Positions 1 through 7,798 of a stretch of DNA of 64,000 nt are shown here, piece after piece. Position 1 is the stretch's first letter, and the number at the start of each line of letters is the position of its first letter. The notes under the pieces are model-generated. The model searched no databases. It was given only the letters and a program-made list of their open reading frames with translations, and had not been told where the DNA came from. The position numbers and the translations under genes were made by a program. The stretch lies in the NCBI GenBank assembly GCA_035528415.1, contig DATKYQ010000027.1, forward strand, positions 1-64,000, read 5' to 3'. This stretch comes from DATKYQ01 sp035528415. Lineage in GTDB: Bacteria; Myxococcota; B64-G9.

Positions 1-30
1 GTTCTTGAGGGGCAGCTGCCCCTCAAGAAC
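1..30. repeat. Perfect 30-bp palindrome at the window start
   Basis: The first 30 bases are exactly self-complementary: a 15-base arm ending in GGGGCAG is followed at once by its reverse complement starting CTGCCCC. As RNA it would form a strong GC-rich hairpin with a minimal AGCU loop. No U-run follows, so a classical intrinsic terminator is not well supported. It could be a terminator of an upstream gene, a binding site, or a fold-back artefact if the contig begins here. Confidence 0.6.
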
Positions 31-207
31 GACTGTAAGAACATGTAGTCTTTGTAGCTCCCTGTCGGTCATAGCTAGTCGTCCCATATAGGACATTTTC
101 GCAGGGCAGTTGCGTAGGACATAATCCCTGGGCTATCACAGACAGGATGTCAATACTTGATTCTATAAAGGTAATAGAGCATGATGGGGGCGATCCGGGA
201 GTGATAA

Positions 208-2214
208 ATGATAGTCGAATGCAACCGCTGCTCAACGAAGTTCAAGATAGCCGACGAGAAAGTTACAGATCGCGGCGTCAAGGTTCGCTGCTCCAAGTGT
301 AAGCACCTGTTCATGGTCAAGAAGAGTGGTGTGGCCGAACTCGACGAGCCCAGGGTGCATGCCTTCGGGGAAACGCAAAATAAAGCCGTCTTTCCCGATG
401 GCCGGGGTGTGCCCGATTCGGTTTTCAAAGCGCCGACCAAGGTGGCCGAGCCACCTCCGTCAATGCCGAGTATCACGGCCGGTGCCGGTGACGTTTTCTC
501 CAGGCCGACACGGGTTGCGCCAGCGCCTGCGGCAGTCCGTCCGAAGTTTCCCGTGCCTCCGCCATCCCCTCTCGGAGATGGACGCAAGAGTCTGGCCGAC
601 CAGATCGATCTGGACTCTGATGATGCGTTCAGGGCGCCTTCGCCTCCCTCGCCGCCGGCGCAATCACCTTTGCCGGCGGCCCCTTCGTCGTTGCCGCCGA
701 AGCCTCAGGCTCCCGCGACGCCGCCTATTTCAGTGACCCCAAGGGCTCCCCTTCCTCCTCCTCCCGCTCCCCGGCGCGAGGCAGCAATGAGCCCGCACTT
801 GCCTCCGTCTCCGGCCGGGGCGCGATCCGATCTTTCTGATGACTTATTTGGCGATCTTGGGGCGCTCGAGTCGGAAGGACCTGCGCCATCTGCGCTCCCG
901 GCCAAGCCGCCGGCGCCCTCGGCCAAGCCACCGGCGCCCCGGGAGAAGACACCTGCTTCGCCACCCAGTCCAAGGCTGGATGATCCATTTGCCGGAATCG
1001 ACATTTCAGATTCTCCTTCGAGTTTGTCCTCCGGGGGCCTTGACGGGGTCGATGCAGGACAGCCATCCTCCACTCTGGATCCGGTGTCCGGCGAAGCGGT
1101 GGGTAAACCTACGACCGATCTATTCGGAGATCTTGGAGATCCATTCGCGGCATTGCCAAAGCCGCCGGAAGCTGTCGGCGATCAGGGATCTGCCGATGAT
1201 CCCTTTGCCTCCATTGACGCTGCTTCGAGCACATCGAGTGTGGTGACGGCGCCCCCGCCTGACGCCGCACAGAGTACCGATCCGTTTGCCAGCCTCGATC
1301 AGGCGATCGATCAATCACCAACGGATTTTGGCGGTGACCTTACGGACAACGATCCCTTCGGCCAGCTTGACACATCCGCGGAGGACGACGTGTCTGAATC
1401 GTCTGGTTTGCAACTTGGCGAGGATGGCAAGCTTACAGGCGAAGACCTGCCCGAGCCACCAGCTCCCACCAAGACATTGGTCCCGAACGCTGCCACGCCC
1501 GGCGGCGCACCCGCCCAGTCGCAACCTGCGTCGCCGGCCCCGATGGCCTTGACCAAGCCCGCTGATCACGATGCGCTGCGGCCGCCTTCGATGTGGCTGT
1601 ATAAGATCGGCTTCGGAGTGATCGGTTTATTGATGGCGATTCTCTTGTTCGTCGCATACCGCAGTGGAGGAAAGCCGGATCTGACAGCATGGTCCACATA
1701 TGTACAAGCGTTCACTGGGCGATCCTCCTTGCAAACCACTGCGGGGGAACTCATCGTTGAGAAAATAGACAACACGATCTATCCAAACCAGGATGGACAC
1801 CCGTTGGTCGTTCTTTGGGGAGAGGTCGAAAATCCGACGGACAGCGAAAAGCAGCCGGTGGCCGTCACGGCAATGCTGGTCAACAAACAGGGGCACGTCG
1901 CTTATCGCAAGACGATACCGGCCGGATTGACCTTTACCCCTGAAGAAGTCTACAAGATGCTGGACGGTCCAGCCGTCGACGCGGCCTATCGCAGGAAGCT
2001 CGGACAGGGGACCGGGCCTTCCTTGGCGCCTGGAGGAAAGGCTGCCTTTATGGTCGTATTCTTCGACCATCCCGACGAGATGCACGGTATGGAGTTCCGG
2101 GCCGAGGCAAAGTCGAGCACGGATCCGCTGTTGGGCCTCCCCCCCGAACCGGAGACCCCGGAAGAAGCAACCGGCGGCCAAGAAACCGGCAGCAGACCAA
2201 TAATGCATGACTGA
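208..2214 (+). CDS. Zinc-ribbon membrane protein with long Pro-rich linker
   Basis: 668 residues. The N-terminus has a CxxC-x19-CxxC zinc ribbon (C5, C8, C28, C31) of the MJ0042/zinc_ribbon type common at the start of deltaproteobacterial regulatory or motility-associated proteins. Residues about 60-455 are low-complexity and rich in Pro, Ala and Ser; within them a DPFA-like motif recurs five times and LFGDLG twice. One membrane helix follows at about 462-485. The C-terminal ~170 residues form a folded extracytoplasmic domain that resembles DUF3426. The layout is cytosolic zinc ribbon, disordered tether, membrane, periplasmic domain. The start has GGGAG six bases upstream. Its 3' end overlaps the next gene by 8 bases. 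The cellular role is unknown. Confidence 0.8.
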   Translation: MIVECNRCSTKFKIADEKVTDRGVKVRCSKCKHLFMVKKSGVAELDEPRVHAFGETQNKAVFPDGRGVPDSVFKAPTKVAEPPPSMPSITAGAGDVFSRPTRVAPAPAAVRPKFPVPPPSPLGDGRKSLADQIDLDSDDAFRAPSPPSPPAQSPLPAAPSSLPPKPQAPATPPISVTPRAPLPPPPAPRREAAMSPHLPPSPAGARSDLSDDLFGDLGALESEGPAPSALPAKPPAPSAKPPAPREKTPASPPSPRLDDPFAGIDISDSPSSLSSGGLDGVDAGQPSSTLDPVSGEAVGKPTTDLFGDLGDPFAALPKPPEAVGDQGSADDPFASIDAASSTSSVVTAPPPDAAQSTDPFASLDQAIDQSPTDFGGDLTDNDPFGQLDTSAEDDVSESSGLQLGEDGKLTGEDLPEPPAPTKTLVPNAATPGGAPAQSQPASPAPMALTKPADHDALRPPSMWLYKIGFGVIGLLMAILLFVAYRSGGKPDLTAWSTYVQAFTGRSSLQTTAGELIVEKIDNTIYPNQDGHPLVVLWGEVENPTDSEKQPVAVTAMLVNKQGHVAYRKTIPAGLTFTPEEVYKMLDGPAVDAAYRRKLGQGTGPSLAPGGKAAFMVVFFDHPDEMHGMEFRAEAKSSTDPLLGLPPEPETPEEATGGQETGSRPIMHD

Positions 2215-2968
2215 TCATCCGATGATCAAGCGCCTGCGAGCACTGCCCGAAGCGGCCATGCGCTGCGAGGTGCTGGTCGAGTGGGTGCGGCAAGCTGAAG
2301 CGCAGGACATTCTAGGTTTCTTTTCGCGCGTGCTGGACGGGATGCTGCGCCGTGACAAAGCTTGTCTCGACATACTGGACGCAGTTCACTCGGCCGTGCT
2401 TGTAGGGCAGAAGCAGGACGAACTATACGAAGTGCTGGCCGAGGTTTATCGTCTGGCGGGTGACGAAGAAAACGAGGCCGTCAAGCACCTATTGACGGTT
2501 GCCACACCCATGCGCGGGCCACTGGAGTTGCACGAGGTTCCCTCCGATCTCGAGATGTCACGTATCACCCTTGGCAGGCGCAAGTATTTGGCTCGGGGGC
2601 AAAATCGCGGGCACCTCGATCGCCTGCTGCTTGATAGCGATCCGTCAGTCGTCTGCAACCTGTTGCGCAACCCGCGTCTCGTCGAGCAGGACGTGGTTCG
2701 CCTGGCAGCCAGGCGGCCGGCCCGCGATATCATACAGCGTGAGATCTACTCCAGCCGCTGGGGCGGACGCTACAAGGTGCGCATGGCCTTGATCTGCAAT
2801 CCCTACACGCCGACCGACCTTTCGATAAAGCTGGCCGGGTTTTTGCTGCGCAAGGATCTGCGGATGATAACGCGTGACCATGGCCTGCACTCACTTGTGC
2901 GGGCCGAGGCCGAGAGATTGCTGCAAGCCAAAGAAATGCTGGGCGACGGCGGGAATGAGGATCAGTGA
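2207..2968 (+). CDS. Hypothetical helical protein, cotranscribed with zinc-ribbon gene
   Basis: 253 residues with no signal peptide and no membrane segment. The sequence is mostly amphipathic helix with many Arg, Leu and Glu residues. The stretch with LLLDSDPSVVCNLLRNPRL (about residues 144-162) resembles a HEAT-like or DUF2336-like helical repeat. The start codon lies inside the last codons of the upstream zinc-ribbon gene (8-base overlap), which implies translational coupling and a shared function. I do not recognise a specific family, and no catalytic motif is visible. Confidence 0.7.
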   Translation: MTDHPMIKRLRALPEAAMRCEVLVEWVRQAEAQDILGFFSRVLDGMLRRDKACLDILDAVHSAVLVGQKQDELYEVLAEVYRLAGDEENEAVKHLLTVATPMRGPLELHEVPSDLEMSRITLGRRKYLARGQNRGHLDRLLLDSDPSVVCNLLRNPRLVEQDVVRLAARRPARDIIQREIYSSRWGGRYKVRMALICNPYTPTDLSIKLAGFLLRKDLRMITRDHGLHSLVRAEAERLLQAKEMLGDGGNEDQ

Positions 2969-2977
2969 TATAATTCG

Positions 2978-3154
2978 TTACTCGTGCCTGGAGTCTTCCC
3001 GCTCTTCTTTTCGCTCAGCAGACTCCTGGTCGGACCCGGCGCGCATCTTGACGATGGCTTTTCCAACGGCGGTGGCAATAACCGGTAACTTGCCGGCGCC
3101 GAAGATGACAAGCACCACGATCAGGATCAGCACCAGTTCGGCAAAGCCAGGCAA
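2978..3154 (-). CDS. tatA: TatA/E-family Sec-independent translocase subunit (small gene)
   Basis: 58 residues. The reading frame begins LPGFAELVLILIVVLVIFGA (first Leu being the TTG start), followed by GKLPVIATAVGKAIVK and a charged Glu/Arg/Lys tail. This is the TatA/E plan: a short N-terminal membrane helix, the FGAGKLP hinge, an amphipathic helix and an acidic tail. TatA forms the pore or membrane-weakening oligomer of twin-arginine export. I chose the TTG start because GAGGA lies at a normal distance upstream. It sits just downstream of the barrel gene on the same strand and ends 10 bases from the convergent 253-residue gene. No tatB or tatC is adjacent, so it is an orphan tatA. It is at the short end of the family. 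Confidence 0.85.
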   Translation of the reverse strand: MPGFAELVLILIVVLVIFGAGKLPVIATAVGKAIVKMRAGSDQESAERKEEREDSRHE

Positions 3155-3167
3155 TGGAGATCCTCGA

Positions 3168-3989
3168 CTAGTAGTCGAACCCCAGCTTGAAATTGAACAT
3201 GTGCAGATCCTGGTTGGAGAACAACCCCTCGAGCGTGATCTGGAAAATATAGGTAGTCAGGCGCAGGCCCACGAAGAAACGGTGAATCATGTTGTCCTTC
3301 CAGTTAACCTTGGAGAAGACGAACTGATCCATCGCGGTCGTGGCGTCGAGTACCACGTGGGAAGACGCGTGGACGAACAGCATGTTGTAACCGGCGTAGG
3401 GAGTCAAACTGAGCATACCGCCGATGCCGAAAGCCTTGGAGACAGAGACGTCCCATCCCCCGTTGGTCAACTCGAAGTCCTTCGAACCGACTATGTGGTT
3501 CACGGCGAAGCGGATGGCCAGATCGGGGATCAGGTAGAATCCCTCGTTCATGGCCCACTTGACCTCGGCCCCGACGATGAATAATTCGCTCTCGGGAACC
3601 ATCGATAGCTGGGCACCGACCTCGAAGCTGAACGGCAGCCCCTTGCGAACATGCAGGTGGGGGATGAACAGGACGCTGCCCGGATTGCCCTCGGTGGCCA
3701 GACTCCAGTAATCGGCGTCGTTGTTGATCGGGACGACGCTGCCCTCGAAGGCGAAGCTGAATCCGTTCAGGCCCAGCGTCTCGGCGGGAGACAGGAAGAC
3801 AGGAGCGGTGGCCATGCCGAGTTCCCGCATCAGATCGCGAAAATGCTGATTTGGGTAGCAGGTGCCCGCAGCGCTACAGGTGTCGTTGATGAAGTTCCCC
3901 AGGTGGAGATCGTAGCGGTTGGCCAGCGATGGTCGAGCAAAGACGCAGGCGGAAAGCAACATAACTAACGCAAGTCGTCGGCAATTCAT
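3168..3989 (-). CDS. Outer-membrane beta-barrel protein, secreted
   Basis: 273 residues. A signal peptide (basic NCRR, hydrophobic ALVMLLSACVFA, cleavage near SLA-N) is followed by alternating hydrophobic/polar strands such as GFSFAFEGSVVP, PFSFEVGAQLSM and FFVGLRLTTYIFQITLEGLF. The protein ends in Phe-Asp-Tyr, the aromatic C-terminus expected of BAM-inserted barrels. The mature N-terminus has a Cys pair (DTCSAAGTC). Function is unknown; a porin-like or structural barrel is the simplest reading. A sigma-70-like promoter lies just upstream, and tatA follows within 14 bases on the same strand. Confidence 0.75.
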   Translation of the reverse strand: MNCRRLALVMLLSACVFARPSLANRYDLHLGNFINDTCSAAGTCYPNQHFRDLMRELGMATAPVFLSPAETLGLNGFSFAFEGSVVPINNDADYWSLATEGNPGSVLFIPHLHVRKGLPFSFEVGAQLSMVPESELFIVGAEVKWAMNEGFYLIPDLAIRFAVNHIVGSKDFELTNGGWDVSVSKAFGIGGMLSLTPYAGYNMLFVHASSHVVLDATTAMDQFVFSKVNWKDNMIHRFFVGLRLTTYIFQITLEGLFSNQDLHMFNFKLGFDY

Positions 3990-4043
3990 GAAAAGAAACC
4001 TCAGTTTGTGACCACGGCCGTCGCAATCTGCTTTGTTTGCAGG

Positions 4044-4073
4044 AAATTAGCACCCGGGTTACAAAACTGTCAA
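4044..4073 (-). promoter_or_regulatory. Sigma-70-like promoter of the barrel gene
   Basis: Read on the minus strand: TTGACA (4073-4068), an 18-base spacer, then TAATTT (4049-4044), about 55 bases before the barrel start codon. The -35 is perfect and the -10 is a fair match. The rest of the gap between the barrel gene and pspF (about 4074-4186) shows no gene; a TATAAT at about 4090-4100 on the same strand could be a second -10. Confidence 0.5.
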
Positions 4074-4186
4074 GGTTTTTCAAGCCACTATATTATACCG
4101 CTGGCTTGCCGAATCGCTCATGCAGCAGGCCTTTGCCGGATCCGAATGCAGAAACCGCTCGGTCATGCGAACCGCGCCATAGCGAG

Positions 4187-5230
4187 TCATCGGGGCCCCC
4201 CGCGTTTCATGTCGGCAGGGGCGCGATCATGCGGGTACTGCAGGCGCTCCCGGTGCTTGCGATACAGGCCGCGGAACTGGTGGTAAGAAAGTCCCATAAG
4301 GTCGGCCGCCCGTCTTTGATTGAAGTGCGCCCGGGCCAGCGCCTCTTCGAGTTTTGAGATTTCCAGTCGGCGGATGGCCTCGGGCAGCGATTTTGCGGGG
4401 ACGGGTTCGGCTTGGAGGCGCTCGTGTTCAATCTCGAGCGTCGGCGCATACGGCGAGCAGAACGGATCGAAATCAATCTCCGTAATCACCGCGCCTTCTG
4501 TGCGGTAGACGGCTCGCTCCACAACGTTTTTCAACTCGCGAATGTTGCCCGGCCATGCGTGGGCCCTGAGGTTATCGAGAGCTTCCGGCGCGAAGGAGGG
4601 TATTTGAGGCCGCTCGAGTTCGCGGGCCATTTGCGACGCGAAGTGCCCGGCCAGCAACTCTATGTCTCCAACACGCTCGCGCAGCGGAGGCAGGAAGAGC
4701 ACGTCGAACGAAAGCCTGTCTAAAAGATCGCTCATGAAGCGACCCTCCCGAGACCGGGCGTGCAGGTCCTGGTGGGTCGCCCCGATGATGCGCACGTCGA
4801 CGTTGACGGATTGCGAGCCGCCAACGCGTTCGAAGCTGCCATACTCGACGACACGCAGGATCTTCTCCTGGGCCTCGATGGGGATGTTGCCGATCTCATC
4901 AAGGAACAACGTGCCCCTGTGAGCCGCCTCGAAGCGGCCAATTCTGCGGCTGTGTGCCCCGGTGAAGGCCCCCGCCTCGTGGCCGAAGAGTTCCGTCGAG
5001 ATCAGGGTTGCCGTCATGGCGGCGCAATTCAGGGTGACCAGCGGAGCACCCCAGCGCCGGGACAGGAAGTGCAGGCGGGTGGATGCAAGCTCCTTGCCGG
5101 TTCCCCGTTCGCCGATGATCAGCACGGGTCGTTCCACCGGGGCTACCCGCGACAATTGTTGCTGGAAAGCGATGAAGGCGTCCGAACGCCCGATTGCCTC
5201 GCGCGTCTCTCTTGTCACCTCGCCAGTCAT
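4187..5230 (-). CDS. pspF: PspF, sigma-54 activator of the phage shock operon
   Basis: 347 residues. A single AAA+ sigma-54 interaction domain is followed by a Fis-type HTH, with no N-terminal receiver or sensory domain, as in PspF. Motifs: Walker A GERGTGKE (about 40-47), the sigma-54-contacting GAFTGA loop, Walker B GTLFLDEIG, sensor LLDRLSFDV, the helix with WPGNIRELKNVVERAVYR, and the C-terminal RAADLMGLSYHQFRGLYRKH. These match E. coli PspF closely. It is divergent from pspABC, which has a sigma-54 promoter, so it should activate that operon and be inhibited by PspA. The C-terminus runs about 20 residues past the E. coli protein. Confidence 0.92.
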   Translation of the reverse strand: MTGEVTRETREAIGRSDAFIAFQQQLSRVAPVERPVLIIGERGTGKELASTRLHFLSRRWGAPLVTLNCAAMTATLISTELFGHEAGAFTGAHSRRIGRFEAAHRGTLFLDEIGNIPIEAQEKILRVVEYGSFERVGGSQSVNVDVRIIGATHQDLHARSREGRFMSDLLDRLSFDVLFLPPLRERVGDIELLAGHFASQMARELERPQIPSFAPEALDNLRAHAWPGNIRELKNVVERAVYRTEGAVITEIDFDPFCSPYAPTLEIEHERLQAEPVPAKSLPEAIRRLEISKLEEALARAHFNQRRAADLMGLSYHQFRGLYRKHRERLQYPHDRAPADMKRGGPR

Positions 5231-5242
5231 CTGGCTTCATGT

Positions 5243-5261
5243 CGCAATAATTGGTAAATCA
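5243..5261 (+). promoter_or_regulatory. Candidate PspF site 1 (mirror copy)
   Basis: CGCAATAATTGGTAAATCA lies 13 bases upstream of the pspF start codon. Its first 13 bases recur in reverse orientation at 5337-5349. The two copies face each other across about 70 bp in the pspF-pspA intergenic region. Position and duplication fit upstream activating sequences for an enhancer-binding protein. Occupancy here could also autoregulate pspF, as known in enterobacteria. Confidence 0.5.
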
Positions 5262-5331
5262 TGCTCACACGCGGCTAATATTACCATGTAACATTGTAGA
5301 TGTAAACTAGCCCTGACAAGAAAAAAACAAG

Positions 5332-5349
5332 TGATAACCAATTATTGCG
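5332..5349 (-). promoter_or_regulatory. Candidate PspF site 2 (mirror copy)
   Basis: Plus-strand TGATAACCAATTATTGCG is the reverse complement of site 1, with a 13/13 match in CGCAATAATTGGT and a similar flank. It lies 15 bases upstream of the -24/-12 promoter, which is close for an enhancer site. The distal copy about 120 bp upstream is in the more usual range, so the pair may act together by looping. Confidence 0.5.
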
Positions 5350-5364
5350 GCGATTGGTGTCATT

Positions 5365-5380
5365 TGGCCCAGAGTTTGCG
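5365..5380 (+). promoter_or_regulatory. Sigma-54 (-24/-12) promoter of pspABC
   Basis: TGGCCC, a 5-base spacer, then TTGCG: the invariant GG (5366-5367) and GC (5378-5379) have the exact spacing of an RpoN promoter (consensus TGGCAC-N5-TTGCA). Transcription would start near 5391, leaving about a 30-base leader before the pspA start at 5421. The divergent sigma-54 activator PspF supports the call. Confidence 0.85.
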
Positions 5381-5420
5381 TTTGGTTACGGGCGACACGC
5401 GAACGAACGGAGGTATTTCA

Positions 5421-6089
5421 ATGGGTGTTTTTTCCAGACTCAGGGACATTGTCAACTCGAACATCAACTCGATGGTTGAGAAGGCGGAAGATCCCGAGAA
5501 GTTAATCAAGCTGATGATTATCGAAATGGAGGACACTCTGGTCGAGATAAAGTCCTCGGCCGCGGGAGTGATGGCGTCCCGCAAGAAGGCGGCCAGGAAC
5601 CTGGATACCTTTCGAACAAAGGCCGACGACTGGGGCCAAAAGGCCAAACTGGCCATGAACAAAGATCGCGAGGATCTTGCCCGCGAGGCTCTGGGTGAAA
5701 AGCATTACCTTCTCAAGCAAGTCGAGGTCCAGGAGAACGAGCTTTCCAGCTTCGACGCTTTAGTGGATCAGTATCAAGACGACATTCGCCAGCTCGAAGA
5801 AAAGCTCACAGAGGCCCGCGAGAAACACAGAATCCTGGTGCAACGTCACATTCATGCCATGGGCGCCAGGCGCGTGCAGAGCCAGATCCGGCGGGCCGAG
5901 TCGCAGGGCGCCTTCGTTCGCTTCGAGCATCTCGAGCAACGCATCGACAGGGTCGAGGCCGAAGCCGAATTGGTCAACTACGGCCACAAGCCGAGCCTCG
6001 ATGAGCGCTTTCAGGCTTTGCAGGAAGAAGAGGCCGTCGAGCAGGAACTGAATGAGATCAGGGCCCAGGCGAAGGCCGAAAAAGAATGA
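5421..6089 (+). CDS. pspA: PspA, phage shock membrane-integrity protein
   Basis: 222 residues, the usual PspA length. The protein begins MGVFSRLRDIVNSNINSMVE, the amphipathic membrane-binding helix, and continues as a long Glu/Lys/Arg coiled coil (PspA/IM30/ESCRT-III fold). PspA polymerises on stressed inner membrane and in resting cells inhibits PspF. I chose the ATG at 5421 because GGAGG lies 7 bases upstream; an in-frame extension back to 5331 would run through the sigma-54 promoter. First gene of pspABC. Confidence 0.93.
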   Translation: MGVFSRLRDIVNSNINSMVEKAEDPEKLIKLMIIEMEDTLVEIKSSAAGVMASRKKAARNLDTFRTKADDWGQKAKLAMNKDREDLAREALGEKHYLLKQVEVQENELSSFDALVDQYQDDIRQLEEKLTEAREKHRILVQRHIHAMGARRVQSQIRRAESQGAFVRFEHLEQRIDRVEAEAELVNYGHKPSLDERFQALQEEEAVEQELNEIRAQAKAEKE

Positions 6090-6183
6090 TTCCGAAAGGC
6101 GCGCCGTATAGTGATAAACTCCCGGACACGGTTGCTTCTGGATCCAGGGCGGAAGAGTCTGACAACTGAAACGGGAGACGAGA

Positions 6184-6435
6184 GTGTATCCGGAAAGTGT
6201 CATAGGCATCATCTTCGGAACATCGCTGGCGGCGTTCGTGGCCCTGGGTATCTTCGTGCTGATCGGGTTGAAGATCATGAAGGGCGGCAAGGCGAAGAGC
6301 CGTCAGCCTCAGGAGCAAGAGTCGCGTACGATTCAGGAGATCTACCGCGGGTTGACGCGGATGGAGCAGCGTATAGAGACGCTCGAGGCCATCCTGTTCG
6401 ACCGCGAGAAAGACGGTGAACGACATGAGCTTTAG
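6184..6435 (+). CDS. pspB: PspB-like membrane protein
   Basis: 83 residues, GTG start behind a GGGAGACGAGA purine tract. An N-terminal membrane helix (IIFGTSLAAFVALGIFVLIG, about 9-28) is followed by a basic stretch and a cytosolic coiled coil with IQEIYRGLTRMEQRIETLEA. This mirrors PspB (helix, then a MRERIQALE-like coil). PspB and PspC together sense envelope stress and release PspF from PspA. The 3' end overlaps pspC by 11 bases. Confidence 0.8.
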   Translation: MYPESVIGIIFGTSLAAFVALGIFVLIGLKIMKGGKAKSRQPQEQESRTIQEIYRGLTRMEQRIETLEAILFDREKDGERHEL

Positions 6436-6808
6436 ACGCAGGAAAAAACGGCGCACCCTTTACCGCTCGCGCCGGGGTTTTATCCTGGGTGTCTGCCGGG
6501 GCCTAGCCGAGTACTTTGACATTTCCCTGAAGTTCACCCGCATTGTAGCCGTGGCGGTGCTGATCTTCACCGGCTTCTGGCCTGCGGTGGCGGTTTACCT
6601 GGCGGCCGCCTACTTCATGACACCCGAGCCGATCGTGCCGCTCGAGACAGGAATGGAGGAGGAGTTTTACAACTCCTACTCGACCTCGCGCCCGATGGCC
6701 ATAGAGCGCCTCAAGGACAAGTACGACCGGCTCAATCGACGCATCCAGAGGATGGAGGGTGTCGTGACCGACAAGGCATATAACTGGGAGCGAAGGCTGG
6801 AAACATGA
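6425..6808 (+). CDS. pspC: PspC-domain membrane protein
   Basis: 127 residues from the ATG at 6425 (an in-frame GTG at 6416 is possible). The PspC domain is clear: LYRSRRGFILGVCRGLAEYFDI, then a hydrophobic helix ending near YLAAAYFMTPE, then a C-terminal coiled coil with RLKDKYDRLNRRIQRME. PspC is the membrane sensor partner of PspB. It overlaps pspB upstream and shares ATGA with the nucleotidyltransferase downstream, so the operon may extend to 7797. Confidence 0.9.
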   Translation: MSFRRRKKRRTLYRSRRGFILGVCRGLAEYFDISLKFTRIVAVAVLIFTGFWPAVAVYLAAAYFMTPEPIVPLETGMEEEFYNSYSTSRPMAIERLKDKYDRLNRRIQRMEGVVTDKAYNWERRLET

Positions 6809-7797
6809 GCGGGCCGTCGAATGGCCTTGCGGATTGTCGGGCCATGGTTCTGGCGGCTGGGTTTGGAACCCGGCTGCGACCGTTGACCGACAGCCTCCCA
6901 AAGCCGCTGGTGCCGGTGCTCAACCGGCCGCTTGTCGCCTACACGCTCGATCTGCTCTCGCGGGCCGGCATCGATCGGGTGGCGGTAAACTTGCATCATC
7001 TCGGAGACAAGATCGAATCGGCACTGGGCGACGGATCAGACCACGGCCTGCGGATCTCGTACTCTCCAGAGGACGAGATCCTGGGAACGGGGGGCGGGGT
7101 GATGCGCATGCGCTCATTCCTCGATGGGGGCACCTTTCTGTTGCTCAACGGCGACATCCTGACCGGCGTTGACCTGGCGCGGCTTGTGCAATACCATCGC
7201 CGGCAGCGGGCCGCCGCCACCATGCTGGTCAGACCGTTGCCGCGCGGTAGCACCCATACCCCCCTGGGCATGGACGAGGACGGTCGCCTGGTTCACTTCA
7301 AACAGGTACACCTTGCGGGCCGGGGCGAGGTTCGTCCGGTCATGTTCTGTGGTGTGCATGTGCTCGAACCGCTGGTGTTCGATTTTCTGCCGACGACTGG
7401 TTTCGCGTGCATCAATGACCAAGCCTATGTCGCAATGATCGAACAGGGACTGAAGGTGTTCGCCTTCCTGGACGAGGGGCACTGGTTCGATCTGGGCACA
7501 CCCTCCGCCTACCTGGCGGCCAACCTGGCCCTCCTTTCCGGCGCCGTGCGCCTGGCGCACGTTGATCTCCCACAAGGTACGGGCCGAGCGGATTCGTCGC
7601 TGGTTGGCGAGGACGTGCGCCTGGAGGACGGCGCTCGCCTGGATCGGCTGGTAATCGCGGGCGACGGCTGCCGCATCGGCCGCGGAGCCCGTCTTTCGCA
7701 CTGCGTATTGTGGCCGGGCTCAACAGTAGACGCCGGTGTTTCTCATCACCAGGTGGTGATCGCCGGCCAGACGGTGGTTCATACCACCAATGACTGA
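6805..7797 (+). CDS. NDP-sugar pyrophosphorylase (nucleotidyltransferase)
   Basis: 330 residues. The N-terminal nucleotidyltransferase fold shows the signature LAAGFGTRLRPLTDSLPKPL (about 12-31), GTGGG at the sugar-binding loop and LLNGDIL with the metal-binding Asp. The C-terminal ~80 residues look like a short left-handed beta-helix (repeats such as VRLEDGARLDRLVIAGDGC). This is the mannose-1-phosphate guanylyltransferase / glucose-1-phosphate thymidylyltransferase superfamily; the exact sugar cannot be read from sequence. It shares ATGA with pspC, an unusual partner for a stress operon, and converges on the phosphatase gene. Confidence 0.85.
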   Translation: MSGPSNGLADCRAMVLAAGFGTRLRPLTDSLPKPLVPVLNRPLVAYTLDLLSRAGIDRVAVNLHHLGDKIESALGDGSDHGLRISYSPEDEILGTGGGVMRMRSFLDGGTFLLLNGDILTGVDLARLVQYHRRQRAAATMLVRPLPRGSTHTPLGMDEDGRLVHFKQVHLAGRGEVRPVMFCGVHVLEPLVFDFLPTTGFACINDQAYVAMIEQGLKVFAFLDEGHWFDLGTPSAYLAANLALLSGAVRLAHVDLPQGTGRADSSLVGEDVRLEDGARLDRLVIAGDGCRIGRGARLSHCVLWPGSTVDAGVSHHQVVIAGQTVVHTTND

Positions 7798-7798
7798 G

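Noticed and set aside
1627..2208. 193-residue minus-strand frame
   Set aside because: Antisense to the zinc-ribbon gene, with no ribosome site and no family-like features; the sense frame has a clear membrane helix and domain.
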